From NCBI GenBank assembly GCA_963920765.1, contig OY987246.1, forward strand, positions 22,515,167 through 22,579,166: a stretch of DNA of 64,000 nt, written 5' to 3'. Origin of the DNA: Ulota crispa (Eukaryota; Streptophyta; Bryopsida; Orthotrichales; Orthotrichaceae). Numbering within the stretch: the stretch's first letter is position 1; each line of letters starts with the position of its first letter. The position numbers and the translations under genes are program-made. Positions 1 to 12,643 of this stretch are shown here, in pieces. The notes under the pieces are model-generated. The model had not been told where the DNA came from and made no database searches. It was given only the letters and a program-made list of their open reading frames with translations.

Positions 1-598
1 CCTCCCAATATTTTGAATGTATCTCCCAAGTTTTTTCTTTTTAGATTGTTCTTTTTGAACGTTGGAAAATCCAATGTAGGATAAATACAACATTAGTAAT
101 CATTGGAATGGAATAAATGTCATTGAAAACAATGGACATTTGAAATCTAGCAACCATTATAAACTACAAAAACATCATTATCGTTTGACTTCAACTCACA
201 AAAAAATTACTATTAATAATAAATTCTGAATGTGATGAAATTAATAAATGTCAATTTTGTTACCTCTAAAATTTGGAATTATACTTATCATGGTTTAAAA
301 TTAGAAGTGTTTATGATCATATGTATTAAAGGTTGGATGTTACAATTGTTGAAGAAAACTAAAAAAATTGCTTGTCAATTACCAAGAAGATACATACTAA
401 GATTAAATAACATAAATCTCTATGTAAATATGTCATTGCTAATTTCAATTCATAAACTCATGAGGGTTAGAGCCATTGATAAAGGTTTTTTCTTGATTTG
501 TAAAAGTGAAACTTCATTTTAATTGAATTTTCAAATGTTAATGTAGACACATCATAAATAGGAACATGAATTTGGTGGACTTTTGACTTGCTAAGTAT

Positions 599-3500
599 TT
601 ATTTCATTGCATTTAAAGATATTTCATCATCCTCAAACATTGTATTGAAATGAATATGAGATTGAAATTCTGACAATTCTAATGGCAACATTGTTCCATT
701 TGTATTTTCAAGTGAAAATTCTACACCAAAGATAGGATTGAATTTGCCATCAAAATAATCAATATCGTCACTTGATGATGTTTCATCAGATAAGGTTGTT
801 TCAAAGTTTGAATGTTCTAATGTGGCTCTTTCACCTAATACTATACATTTTATTTTTAACAAATCTTCCAAATTATTTGACAATGTAGGACTTACAATCT
901 CTTCAGCATCAAAAGGGGTTGTTTTCATTTCATTTGATTCACAATCTATAGAGTAAAAACTACTTGTTGCAAAATCACTAACACCTTCTCCTCCAATTGG
1001 TGTCTCCACTAATGTCAAACTACATTCAGCACTTTGATCAAAGTTTGAGCTTTCATTATTGGTAATTTCAACCTATGGAGATTTGATTATAGGTTGAAAT
1101 TTCATAACATCTTGATAATTTAAAAAATACATCATGTTCTTTGTTATAGATTTTAGGGAAAATATCAAAAATACTCGTTAATTTTTTCAAAACTTCAAAG
1201 ATATCCCTATACTATTTAAAATATCAAAAATACCCTTGGCTTTATGTAGAGATATCAATTATATCCCTAATTTTTTGAGATCATCATTTATTATGATATA
1301 TCAAATACACCCTTATATTATTTGAATTAGAAACAAATATTTCTAACTCTCTTGTGCCTCTTTCTGCAATTTCTTGTAAATACTTGGATTATATTGGAAA
1401 GTACAAAATCTAGATGTAAGTTTAATACAAGCCAAATCTTGGAAGCAAGCTCTATAAGCTCCACATAAGGTGTTCGCATGTAAATCTATTGTGGTCAAAG
1501 CCACTATAGTGACTACATAGTAAATTTTGCTATCATTTTTATATTTTAAAAAAATGCAAGAAAGATGCAAAAAAAACTAGGGATATTAATGATATTACCA
1601 AAGATAACTAGGGGTATAATTGATATTTCTACACAAAGTCAAGGGTATTTTTGATATTTTAAATAAAATAGGGGTACATTTTTTGATATTTTGAAAGGAT
1701 TGAGGGCTATTTTTATATTTTCCCTAAATATTATTCATAATAATTTAAGAAAAAAATGTTGTATTTGTTGTAAATTTTATTCATAATAAATTTTAAAGTG
1801 AATAATGCACATAATGTCATTACTCTTAGATGACGTGGACATTGAATTTTTTTGCATCTACACTTTAGATTAGAGTGGAAATTTTATTCTAAAGATAAAA
1901 CAACAATTTTGTACAATTAGATACTTTAAAAAGTATTGAGTATTATATAAAGGGAAAATATCAAGTATACCCCTGAAGTTTGCAACATTAAGGTAGGAAC
2001 ACTCATAACCGTGAGTGTACCCCTAGTCATGACCTACGTCGGACACAAGTTGTCAGTCATTTGAAATTAATAACTTTGGTGGCTATGGAAACTTAAGTGA
2101 TGGTTATGGGTGACAAAGTGGTGGTTGTAGGTGACTTGCATGACAGTTTTGAGAACCCAATTCTTTTGTTTTTAGCATCTCCTACTCACAGCCATGGATT
2201 TTCAGTGATTTTGGACTTTGAAAAATCTTTGTGAACAAATGCTTACTATTGGGACTCTGAAATTGATCCCAATATTTTTCATTCCTTCTTATATTATTGT
2301 CAAGCTTGTTTGATCAAGGTATATACCCTATAATGCTTAAACTCACGCTTATGAGTGTTCCTACCTAACCACAAATACCCCTCAAGTTTCAGAGACATCA
2401 CAAATTCCGGAAAGAAGCCAAAAAGTCAAGAAAGAAGTCGTTGGTCTAAGGGTATTTGTGGTCTAAGGATATTTGTGATATTACTTAAACTTTAGGGGTA
2501 TTCATGATAAGATTGCAAACTTGAGGGGTATCCTTGATGGTTTCCCTTATACAAAAGATGCCTTGATTGAATCTTGGTACTAGATGTGATAAACAATATT
2601 TTGACATTCACCATTAATTTTTTCTAATTATTAAATTATTAGTTCCCTTGCTTGTTATCTACATTGCTTAAAAGTTTGCACTATTAATTAGGAATCTACT
2701 GGCATGCATATTGATAATCTCATATTTAATTAATAAAACTTGATTACCATATGTTTTTTTGTAGATTTGTTGTTGCATGTGAGTTGTGTAACTTTGGAAT
2801 AGTTGTATGGTGACATAAAATTATCTTGATTTTGTTTCTTGCTCATTTCGTGAGATGTGCACATTTGTTGGTGCCTATGTTCAAGATTTTGATCCATTCT
2901 ATTCATAAGATTACATTCTAAGCAAGCAAGAAAATCTTCTTTTGAGTTACCATCTTTGACCCCATGATTCTCACATGTGTATGCATTTTGTTTAAGTTGT
3001 CTCTTTTTTGAATTTTCACCAATTGATTCTATTGTTGTAATACAATTAATGCATTCTTCTTGTATATAACTTTTCATCTCTATATGTATTTCTTGAGAAA
3101 TGGCTTTATTATCATCATCCAATATGTCACACTCATAGTTAATTTGCTTTTCTTCATTGGTATTCTTGATTTCTATTGAAACTTGGCTTGGTATGTCATC
3201 AAATTTCCATTCACAATCTTTAGTCTTATGAAAACTTAAAAAACATGGTGGAGGCATTGTAAGAGAAGGATTATTATCAATCAATTTTGGATGGGACTTA
3301 TTTGTGATATCAACTAAAAAAGAATGTTTGTCTATTTCTTCTTTAGCCTTAAGTAGTAAACAACATCCATCTATGTCATCTTCATTCATATTGTGCCTTT
3401 GTATACCAATCAAAGAATCCTCTTCTAAATTGATATTGACATCATTCAATATGATTTTTTGTTCTTCATTAATATCACATTTTTGTAATGAATTATTGTG

Positions 3501-6500
3501 TGTTGCATCAATACTTGTGTATGTTTTAGTGTCATTTGGGGTATGATGTTTTCCCAACTTGTTCTCAATTTTTAAAAATGTTTTTACTTTATTTGCTTCT
3601 AAGCATTGGTTTTTTATATTTATAGCTTTACTTTTTGGATCAATTGAATTTGGAAGCTCTTCAAATTCTATATCATCTGCTTTAGATTGAATCAAGTTTC
3701 TAGGCTCATCAACTTTAGAAATGTTTAAAAATTGTGGAACAGTTGTTATATTGTCATTAGAATCTGAAATATATAAATACATAGGACTTTCTTGTTTTTT
3801 GTCAAATCCTTTTGATACGTTGCATTCTTGTAATGAACACATGGGCTTACAAACTTGATTTGATTTAGGGTCATTTTCATCTTTGACATTGCATTTTTTG
3901 TAACAAACTTGTTCAAAATTTGGAAGATTATTGAAATCATTAATGTTATGACAATTTTCTTTCATAGTAAAGTTACTAACATTGACATCATGAATAGCAT
4001 TTGTTTTTCTAAATGGATTTGTGTTGTTATCTTCAGTTGTCAAGTTTTCATTGGTAAAGAGTGTAGATTTTTTTTTGGTTGCTCTTAAATCTTCACTAGA
4101 AGGTTTAAAATTATCTTCTATTGACTTTAAATCACTACTGTTGTAATTGTTTAGATCATCAACACAATTGTTTGGTTCATTGTTAGCATCTTCTTCCTTA
4201 ACATTTGATCTGCTATTGACAATAAAATCCATCTCTTGCATAGCATGGGTTTTCCATTCAACCTTAGGATCTATATCCTCAATATTAGATGTTTCAAAAA
4301 TTTCCAAAGTTTTTTTATCTACTTGGTCATCACTTAGCTTTGTATTACTTGAAAAGCATTTTTGCGATTCAAATTCAACATCAGACACAATTGGCTTTGG
4401 ATTCAATTCATCTTCATCAAATTGTAATAAAGGGATTTCAATGGATTTCATACGTTCCTCTAGTGCTTGTTGTCTTAGTCTTTTCATTCCTAAAATGATC
4501 AAAAACTAAAGATTAGATTAACCTAACAATTGTTTTATTTTAAATATATGTACAAAGACAACAACCATTTATTACGCTAACTATGTAATAAATGCATATT
4601 GTATTCCAAAAATCAAATGATATCGCTGATTTAAAAACATGTGTTGCAACTTTAGTAATTTTCAAAATTCATACAAAGAAATCAATGAAAATAGAGTAAA
4701 TTTTGATAGTTATTCTTTAAATTTATATGAAAAGTAAACAAAAAAGAGGCAAGTTTTGAACAAGCCATGTAACAGGTTGATAATTGTATTCATTTCAATA
4801 ACAATTAAATACATGGTCTTTATTGTGTTATTATTATTAATATTTTTGCTTAAATGACCCTTTGTTAATCTCTCAATGCATAGCTTTTATACTTCCCAAA
4901 TCTAAAATTGAGTGCTTTTAAAGGATCTTTCGTAATAAAATATAAAAAATGGGTTCATTACATAAAGAAAATAAAGATCCTTATCAACATTATTAAAAAA
5001 ACACATGTTTTTGTATTATTGCACTTTTAAGAAAATTTGCATTATTTAAAAAAAATGGAACTTTATAACTTACATAGTATTAGAATAGGTTTATGATATT
5101 AGAAATACTTCTATGAAATTTTTCTCTTTACTAAAAAGCTAAACTAGGTAAAAATTTGGCACAATACAATTTCAAAACATGTCTTGTTTATAAATATTCA
5201 AGGTATGTTGTTTGTGGAGGAGAATTGATATGAATACTTGAAATGTGGGAAAAAATTCCATTTACAAAAACGTCAACATCAATTAAAAATGTTGTAAAAA
5301 ATTAACAAAAATTAAACTTATAAAAAGTATTCTAGTTTGACAAGTATGTGACAGAGTTCTAAGTTTTGTTCAAATCACTTCCATACATGACTAACATGAG
5401 ATCCTTCGTTGTGGAAGTAATGAATTAGGATGAATACGAAATTATTATTTTTGTATTTGAAAATCAAATAAAAATATAAGAACTCTAGTAACTACTTCTA
5501 CATGAAACTAACTTCAAGAATAAAAATAGACATGAAATGGAAAGTACAGAAACTTTAATTGGTCTCTAAGTCCATTCATTTTGCCATAATTAACATTAAC
5601 AAGATAGATAAACAAAAGAACATTAAAGTACAAAGCGTTGATTAAAATTTGACATATTATTGGTGCAATGTAATCACTATTTTTTAGGTGTTATATGTTT
5701 TGGAAAATCACCTTCAAATTGAAGCCTCTCATTTTCTTGTATACTATTGCATACATAGTTTCTTGCTAATTTTACAGCTTCATCTCCTCCATTTGTCCTA
5801 CAAGCAATTAATGTTATTTTACATAATTTTTTTACTACAGAGATATATTGTGAAAACCATTACACCAATACTGTTCAAACTTTGTCTCTTTGCAAAACGC
5901 ATAAAAAACTCAAATACATGTATTCAAAATTAAAAAGCAGTTTTAAGATTCTCTATTGTGTTCATAAAAATTCAAAGAAGACGTTTACAAACCATATACA
6001 AATGAGTTCAAAAAACAGTAATTACCAAGCATTTGCATATATTCTTTCACTCCAATAGACCGGAGTTTGGTCTAAATGCTTGAGATTTGGTACCGACGAT
6101 ATTATTGCCTGTTAGCTCTGCTTTCACTTGTCTTGTGTTAACTCGATTATTTACACAATTTTATTTGAAAAAATCAATGTTTAAATTAATAATAATTTCC
6201 TTATTTTTGTAAAAAATTCTTATTCTAAATTTGTAAAATCATTTCACCATTATAAATAATTCAATGTGTGTTTTAAGCACAATATGAACAAGCAATGCAT
6301 TTGTTTATGTTTTGCAACATAAATCTTGATTTGCAACAAATGTTTTTTTATTGAGTTTAAAATAAATATGATAGTCATTGAATAGAATATTAATAGAATT
6401 GTTATACAATATTTTTATGTTGCATTAAAATCATTATAAAGTTTTACCTTACGATAATTTGGAATATCTCTAACACATGGATTTCCAGATAGGTACAAGC

Positions 6501-9500
6501 AAGATAGCAAGGGCAATGCTTTTAAAACTTTTATCAATTCCTCTCCATCTTCAAGTTTGTTTTTTGACAAGTCCAACATCCTAGAGTTACATCAACATTC
6601 AAAATTTATTATTCTTTTTACAATAAGACACAAATGGTTTGTTACAGAAGACACTGTAGCATTTCCACATATATATAACCAAGTATAAAAAAATGATTAA
6701 AAATGCAATAATCTGAAGTTATTTTACTCGATTAATACAAAGTCAATATAAAAATAGAAATGTCAACTTTCATGTGAAGTAATACATTTTCATACTTTAA
6801 ATTTGTAATTATTTCAAATATTAAACCCAATATTTGTGTAACAAACCAACATGTTTACCTCAAATTAGAACATTGCTTTAGGTGTTCTATGGATTCACTT
6901 GATTTAAGATGATTGTTTGCAACATTTAAAGACGTTAATAATGGACAACATGCCAAATTATCCAATTTAATCAACATATTGTCACTGTCCAGAACCCCAC
7001 ATTCCAACCACATTTGATTTAGACAAATTAAGTGCTAATCAAATTCTAAGTATTATACGCAATATAATAAAATCTAAACATTAGTTAACAGCAATTCTTA
7101 CGGCTATCTAATACAATTTTTGAAATGCATTGTTGTTTTTGGGTGTCATCACAACTTCAATAGATCGTGTCATTTAGACATAAACCTTTAGAACTTGTAT
7201 TTTGAATTAAGAAAAAGAAATAAGAAAATAATAACACTTAACAATTAGCAAATACTTTAATGCATAATACATTGATTAAAATGCATTGTTCTTGGGAATA
7301 AAAGCATTTGAAGCAAAAAAAATGATTGCATGCATAAAAATAAAAAAGAAAGAGTATTTTCTTAAAATCAATTATTTATAACATAAAACGTGTGTTGTGT
7401 TTTAATACGTTTACCTAATATCAAGGGAATCTAACAATTTTAGATTATCTAGATGTTCAATTTTTCCAATGTTGTTTTTGTGCACAACCCTGCAATCAAA
7501 ATTTCAGCATAAGTTCATTCTAATATTTGGTTATTTATACATAGAAAGACCGTTTAATTTTACATATTTTACATATTACAGATTTAGAAGAGAAAACTCA
7601 TTGTGTGATTTAGCATACAAATGTGATTGATGAACATACTAGAATAAAAATATAGATAAAAAAACATGTGCCAAGATTAAATGAAAAGAAATTATGGTCT
7701 TGCTTAACCCTTAAACAACTGAAAGGCCCTTTGCGACCATTACAATATGGGGTATTTTTCTTGTATTTGGAATGGATCCACACCTCTACTACATTTGAGA
7801 CTTACAAAGAAGTTGGAGAATAGATCAATGAGGTTCTAGTGAACTATTTGAGATCCCAAATTAAATTATTTTATTAGTAGCAAATGGCAATTATACGTCA
7901 ACATATATACTATGCCCTATGGTTGTCTAAGGGTCAAAAGGTAAAAGTGGTTGTTATTTTTCAGAGACAAAAAAATAGTATACTCTATGTGTTAATATGT
8001 GATAACATTTCAACAAAATTGTATTTTCATTAACATTCAAATATTGATGAATAGTATCAGCTATTAAATTTTGATGTGTTTTAGGTTTGGAAAAATACAC
8101 AATAAATTGTAAAGGTTTGAAAACTAATAAATCGTCTAAACAAAACCTATAAAAAATCAACGTTTTTTTGTACTTAAATACAATTAACTTTTGTAATTTA
8201 TGACTATGTTATTTTTTAGTTTGCTGTATGTGTATTTCAACTCCTCACTGTACTTCTAAATAGTTAGTCATAGAAGAAGTGATTAGAAATCGGTTCTTAT
8301 TATAAAATAGTCAAAATAGAATTTCATTTTAACAAAATGAAACATTCTATCATTGGACATTAGTTTACGTACGCGTTGTACCAACGGAGGCATTAAATAG
8401 AAAATGTAAAAGGTGCAACTTACATGCATGAAATGCAACTCATAGTTGCACTCAAACTCTTTACTTTTCATCCAAAATAGCCCTTGGGATTCTTTTATAG
8501 ATATAGATTACAATTTTTTTGTGTGAAAAAAGCACAAGAAAGAGCTGAATTATTTTTTGCTCATACATTTCTAAAATTAAATTCAATTGATTATTGCAAT
8601 TTGGAATACCATGGTACTTGGTTTTTCTTTATATTTTATTGTTCATGCAACTCCTTCATAAATAATCCTTTTTTAAAAGCTTTAATTATGCTAGTACAAC
8701 TTGAATTATGTAAAATATCACCTCCCTTAAAGAATACTTCAAATTTTGAAAGAAATTTATGGAACTACCTAATGTAACTCTATCATGAATCGTTACAATT
8801 TATTTTTGAACAATAGTTTGCAATTGAATTTCAATCTGGAGTTTATTATAAACTATCAAACTTCAATAAGACAAATCATGAAACCTCCAATATCAATTCA
8901 TTTTTACTCATGTTTATGAGAATCTGAATTCAAATATAGAAAATTATCTAGATAATCTTTGTTGTTTGCAAACTTCAAATCAAAGTATTATTTTATACTT
9001 TATAGAATGGGATTTTATTATGTACTTCTCATATCGTGTTTTTCATATATAAGGTAATCAACAAGTTAAAAACAATCTCTTTATGAATTGACTTTGTGAA
9101 CTTTTACAGTGGGAGGACAAAAGGATTGGGATACCCTATTGAGTCATTCAAATAACTTTGCATAATATGAAATGTAATTAACATTTCATTGTCTTGCATC
9201 ATTGGTGTTTAATTCTTATACACTTCCAATCAAGCGTATCAAATTTGAGTTCCTAAAAATCAAAACTCCATTTTTGGTGAATTATTTTACATAAAATTCA
9301 CAATTTTACATGATGTTTGATTAAATAAACAATGGTGATCTCAATATAAAAATCTCTATAGAGAGAATAATGAAGCTTTTTGAATATGCTTGTTAGAAGA
9401 AAAAATTTGTGTATGGATGTTTCTTACATATCCATGCAATCAAAACTCAAAAATTCATCACCATTGTTTTTCAATCAAACATCATGTAAAACCGTGAATA

Positions 9501-10615
9501 TTATATAAATAATTCACCAAAAATGGAGTTTTGATTTTTAAGAGCTCAAATTTGGTATGCTTGATTTGGATTGCATAAAAATTAAACACCAATGATGCAA
9601 GACAATGAAATGTCAATTACATTCCATAGTATACAAAGTTCTTTGAATGACGTAATAGGGTATTCCATCTTTTTGTCCCCCCATTGTACATGATATTTAT
9701 AATGCTTACATCAATGACATTTTTGGTGAGTCTTTATTACTGGTGGTTATTTTTGTTATCAAGAATAAGTCATTTTTGAGAAAAAATCAAATATTCACGT
9801 ATCAGAACTTGAAAATACTAAGTGTCATTTTCCTTACAAATTACATAATTTTGACATGAAATGTATTCCAGAAAGGCTTTCAATACAATTGCATTCTAAA
9901 TACAACACCTTTACTTCCTGCAACCAAAATTTTAGAATAGAATTACAATCAATTTTGCATGATTGCTTAAAATAAGAAAAGAAGTACTTACAAACAAAAT
10001 GACCGAAATGACTATTAAAATGTTGAGATATTTGATTAAATTTGCAAAATTTGCAAAACTGTCATGTGTTTGACATACCATTTCAACAATGAATCTCTCT
10101 AATTTAAAGAATATCCAGCTCTTTTTTAAATTATCATTTAACATGATAAATTATCTAGTTGTGCAATCTATTCAAAATTATAGACTGTATTATTAGTATC
10201 CATTAAGAACTATTTTGGTTACATATTTTTAAAATGCACTCTTGGCATCTATCAAATGTATTGTATTGACCATCATAAAGACCAAATTCTACAGTTTAAA
10301 GTTGCAACTGTATGTGCCCCATTTTTTATCATTCTTATAAAGATGTGTATTTTTAGATATATGTAAAATGTTACATCATTCCTACAAATTATTCCTTTGA
10401 GTTGTTTTTTTTTTAATTCTTCCTTTATACAGAAATTGATCCAATGTTTGTCATAAATATAAAAGACACAATCTTACGGTATACTCTTCTAGATTTTCAA
10501 TTGTAGAAAACCCTTGGTTTTGTAAATATAGTCGATCATTCAGATATGGAGTTTGATATTGTTTGTATTTTTTACATTGACTTTTTAGCCAATCTTTAGT
10601 CATCATTAGTGCCAT
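599..10615 (-). CDS. DNAAF1: Dynein axonemal assembly factor 1 (DNAAF1/ODA7/LRRC50), nine exons
   Basis: Cytoplasmic LRR protein that helps preassemble axonemal dynein arms for cilia and flagella. Exons in coding order: 10615-10478, 9917-9838, 7489-7415, 6984-6859, 6580-6448, 6108-6026, 5797-5712, 4489-2748, 1072-599. All introns are GT/AG and phases agree throughout, giving about 978 residues. Exon 1 reads [10 protein letters not shown] and ends in ENLEEYT, like the animal N-terminus. Exons 2-5 give tandem leucine-rich repeats ([50 protein letters not shown]). The repeat cap [13 protein letters not shown] then runs into [17 protein letters not shown], as in the family. Exon 7 to 8 joins ERLQFE to [14 protein letters not shown]. 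Exon 8 is a single 580-codon block rich in Asn, Asp, Glu, Lys and Ser with no recognised fold; exon 9 adds an acidic tail. The protein is longer than I recall for human DNAAF1 (about 725 residues). The start is the first ATG of the conserved segment. The exon 8/9 junction is the least certain because the tail is not conserved. Confidence 0.92.
1152..1728. repeat. Long inverted-repeat (foldback) element in DNAAF1 intron 8
   Basis: Both ends carry imperfect inverted copies of roughly 120 bases, opening TTTAGGGAAAATATCAAAAA on the left and closing with its complement. They are built from repeated motifs around ATATCAAAAATACCC. No transposase is visible; the short open frames inside are incidental. 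It is probably a non-autonomous DNA transposon. Confidence 0.7.
1948..2549. repeat. Inverted-repeat element carrying a nested second element
   Basis: The ends match as inverted repeats: AAGGGAAAATATCAAGTATA with CCCCTGAAGTTTGCAA on the left, and the complement of the same motif at 2505-2547. A second element (1989-2367) interrupts it, so this one is the older insertion. It lies in DNAAF1 intron 8. Confidence 0.65.
1989..2367. mobile_element. MITE with AAGGTAGGA-type ends (family D), nested
   Basis: Terminal inverted repeats read TAAGGTAGGAACACTCATAA on the left and ACTCACGCTTATGAGTGTTC plus CTACCTA on the right. The interior resembles 58940-60031, including the shared stretch around TTTTTAGCATCTCCTAC. 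It has no coding capacity and is inserted within the 1948-2549 element. Confidence 0.7.
7704..7937. mobile_element. TTAA-flanked piggyBac-like MITE, family A
   Basis: Begins TTAACCCTTAAACAACTGAA and ends near CTAAGGGTCAA, a decayed TTAA. The interior (TTGTATTTGGAATGGATCCA, CTACATTTGAGA, GAGATCCCAAATTAAA) is shared with copies at 17598, 24429, 38685 and 44392. It is about 234 bases long, non-coding, and sits in DNAAF1 intron 2. Confidence 0.75.
9106..9687. repeat. Long inverted-repeat element in DNAAF1 intron 2
   Basis: Arms of more than 200 bases are imperfect inverted copies. ACAGTGGGAGGACAAAAGGA on the left matches the complement of the right end, TTTTTGTCCCCCCATTGT. ATCAAAACTCCATTTTTGGT recurs in reverse as ACCAAAAATGGAGTTTTGAT. 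It is a non-coding foldback or MITE. An RNA read through it would form a long hairpin inside the intron. Confidence 0.75.
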
Positions 10616-11731
10616 TGTGTTGTTTTATTTTGAAGATAAATTATGTTGTATAGACAAATTCTCTAGTATGGAGTTGATTAGTTTAAAAATAAATAGAATA
10701 TAACCCCAAACAATCCATTGAAGATTTAGACAATTTGACCTAAAATTTTATTTTCTTCAAAAAAATTCAAGAAAAATCTACTAAACTATTTTGAACATAA
10801 GCAAAGAATGAGATTGGTTAATGAATATTTTGATATTAATATTTTAAGTTTTTTTGAACCCATTTTAAAATTTGAGATGAATACTATAAAATATGGAAAA
10901 TGTACAAATCCTTCAAGATTTTTAGTTTAACAACTTCACTGAAACCAAAATATGATTGTTTCAATCTTACTTATGTCGGTTAATGACTAAGTATTCCTAA
11001 GCTTTTTATTATCTTGATAAACCTACAAAATATCCTTAGTTTGTGCCACATTTTCACTATTGAAGAACGGTATTGAAATGATTCATATGGTGACTATATT
11101 CAATCAAGTGTAATTTTCCTATAGATATAAGGCAACCACTAGTTGCCTGTTTGGAGCTAAACATGCCAAAATTCCTTAAAAGTTTAATACCGCTAGGTAA
11201 GAATCCTGAAAAATGTGGAGCATGTGCATTTTAAATATGGCATGAGAACATTTATCAAATTCTCTGCTTAATTGAAATTTGATAAAAATGGTATTTTTTC
11301 AAAAAACAAGTCAAAAATATTTGGTTCAATAAGGAAATAGTGTCTCCTTTTTGCAATATTACGTTTTCTCACTTCTTTAGACTATCTATGGGGAAGATAT
11401 AACATTATAATTACAAATCATGGACTTGGTTTCTTCAAAATCAAAATTTCAGATTCCTTTTCTCGTATAATAGTCCCTTTTTTGTTGAACCTCATTTTCA
11501 TTGTTAAGAGGCAATTAGTTTGGAAGAATGTCAAGTGAACTTTGTTGTTGCAGCCAAATTTACATGCTCAAATATTAAATAGATTATCCACTACCGATAA
11601 TGGAGGATTTCCACGTGTGGTCAAATTTGGAAAAGTTCATAAAAGACAAATAATGCACATGGGTGCATAATAGGGGGTTTAAACATAAAATCTAGCCTAC
11701 GAGTTTCTCACCTCACAAGATCCCTACTCAC

Positions 11732-12643
11732 TAAGGTAGGAATACCATAAATGGCCACTCCTTGATAATGGCAAAGTAGACTGTCCTAAAACCAACAAGA
11801 GTTGGCTTTGAAAAAGATTTCAAAAAGACTCTATTTCCTCGCATTTGATTGGTTCAAATTTCTTTTAGAACAAGGTTCTAGAGGTAGCCGTTTAACCCCT
11901 AAGCGCTCAGTCGACCATTTTCTAGTTGATGCCCATTTTTTGCGGGCGCCCAAGATGAAAAAAAACTTTGATTTTTTAAAAAAATTCAAGAGAAAAAGAA
12001 AATCAAGTCTACTTTCCAACCCAACTAGAAGCATGCTAGTTCAAGTTAAACTCCATCAAGGAGAATTTTTCAAAGACAAACACTTCAATATTTGCTAGAG
12101 TTATAAAATTTTCTATTTTGGAAACTAGTGATGTTCACTCCTTATAAAATATTGCATTTTTGAAGTTTACAACAAAATGTCTATTTTTAACCAATCATAC
12201 CAAATTTTAAAATCTATGAATTAAATTTGTAATTTTGGTGAATAGTAAATGGTAAGTGCTTCTAAATTCATTAAATAAAAAGTCAAAACTTTTTTTGAAT
12301 GTTTGACGATATGGATAGTTACTAAACATCATGATTCTTGTTTTCTCTTTTGAAGCAAACTTCATCAAAATTACATAAGTATTATTTTATAATGCATTTA
12401 TGTTTTGCCCTTACTCCCTTGGGCGTTTAGGGGTTAAAGTGCACCTATGAAACAAGAATCAATCAAAACCCTAAATCCACATTTATATTGCATAAAATAT
12501 TCATTTTTGCGTAGTTTTGTTTTTATTTTTTGCACTCTTCCTTATCCTTGTTTCTCCACAGATTGAGCTTAATTTCTCAAGAAATTTCCCATATCTTATA
12601 GGCTAAAGTGGCTTATTTTAACCGTTTATGGTATTTCTACCTT
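11732..12643. mobile_element. MITE with AAGGTAGGA-type ends (family O), interrupted
   Basis: Left end TAAGGTAGGAATACCATAAA; right end ACCGTTTATGGTATTTCTAC followed by CTT, an inverted match. A TTAA-flanked element (11892-12437) is inserted in it, so family O is older at this site. It lies about 1.1 kb upstream of the DNAAF1 start. Confidence 0.65.
11892..12437. mobile_element. TTAA-flanked piggyBac-like MITE nested in family O
   Basis: Begins TTAACCCCTAAGCGCTCAGT and ends TTGGGCGTTTAGGGGTTAA. The outer 14 or so bases are inverted matches and TTAA is present at both ends. The 546-base interior is non-coding. Confidence 0.78.

Noticed and set aside
1343-1570. 75-codon minus-strand frame in DNAAF1 intron 8
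   Set aside because: It lies wholly within a foldback element and has no splice link to the gene.
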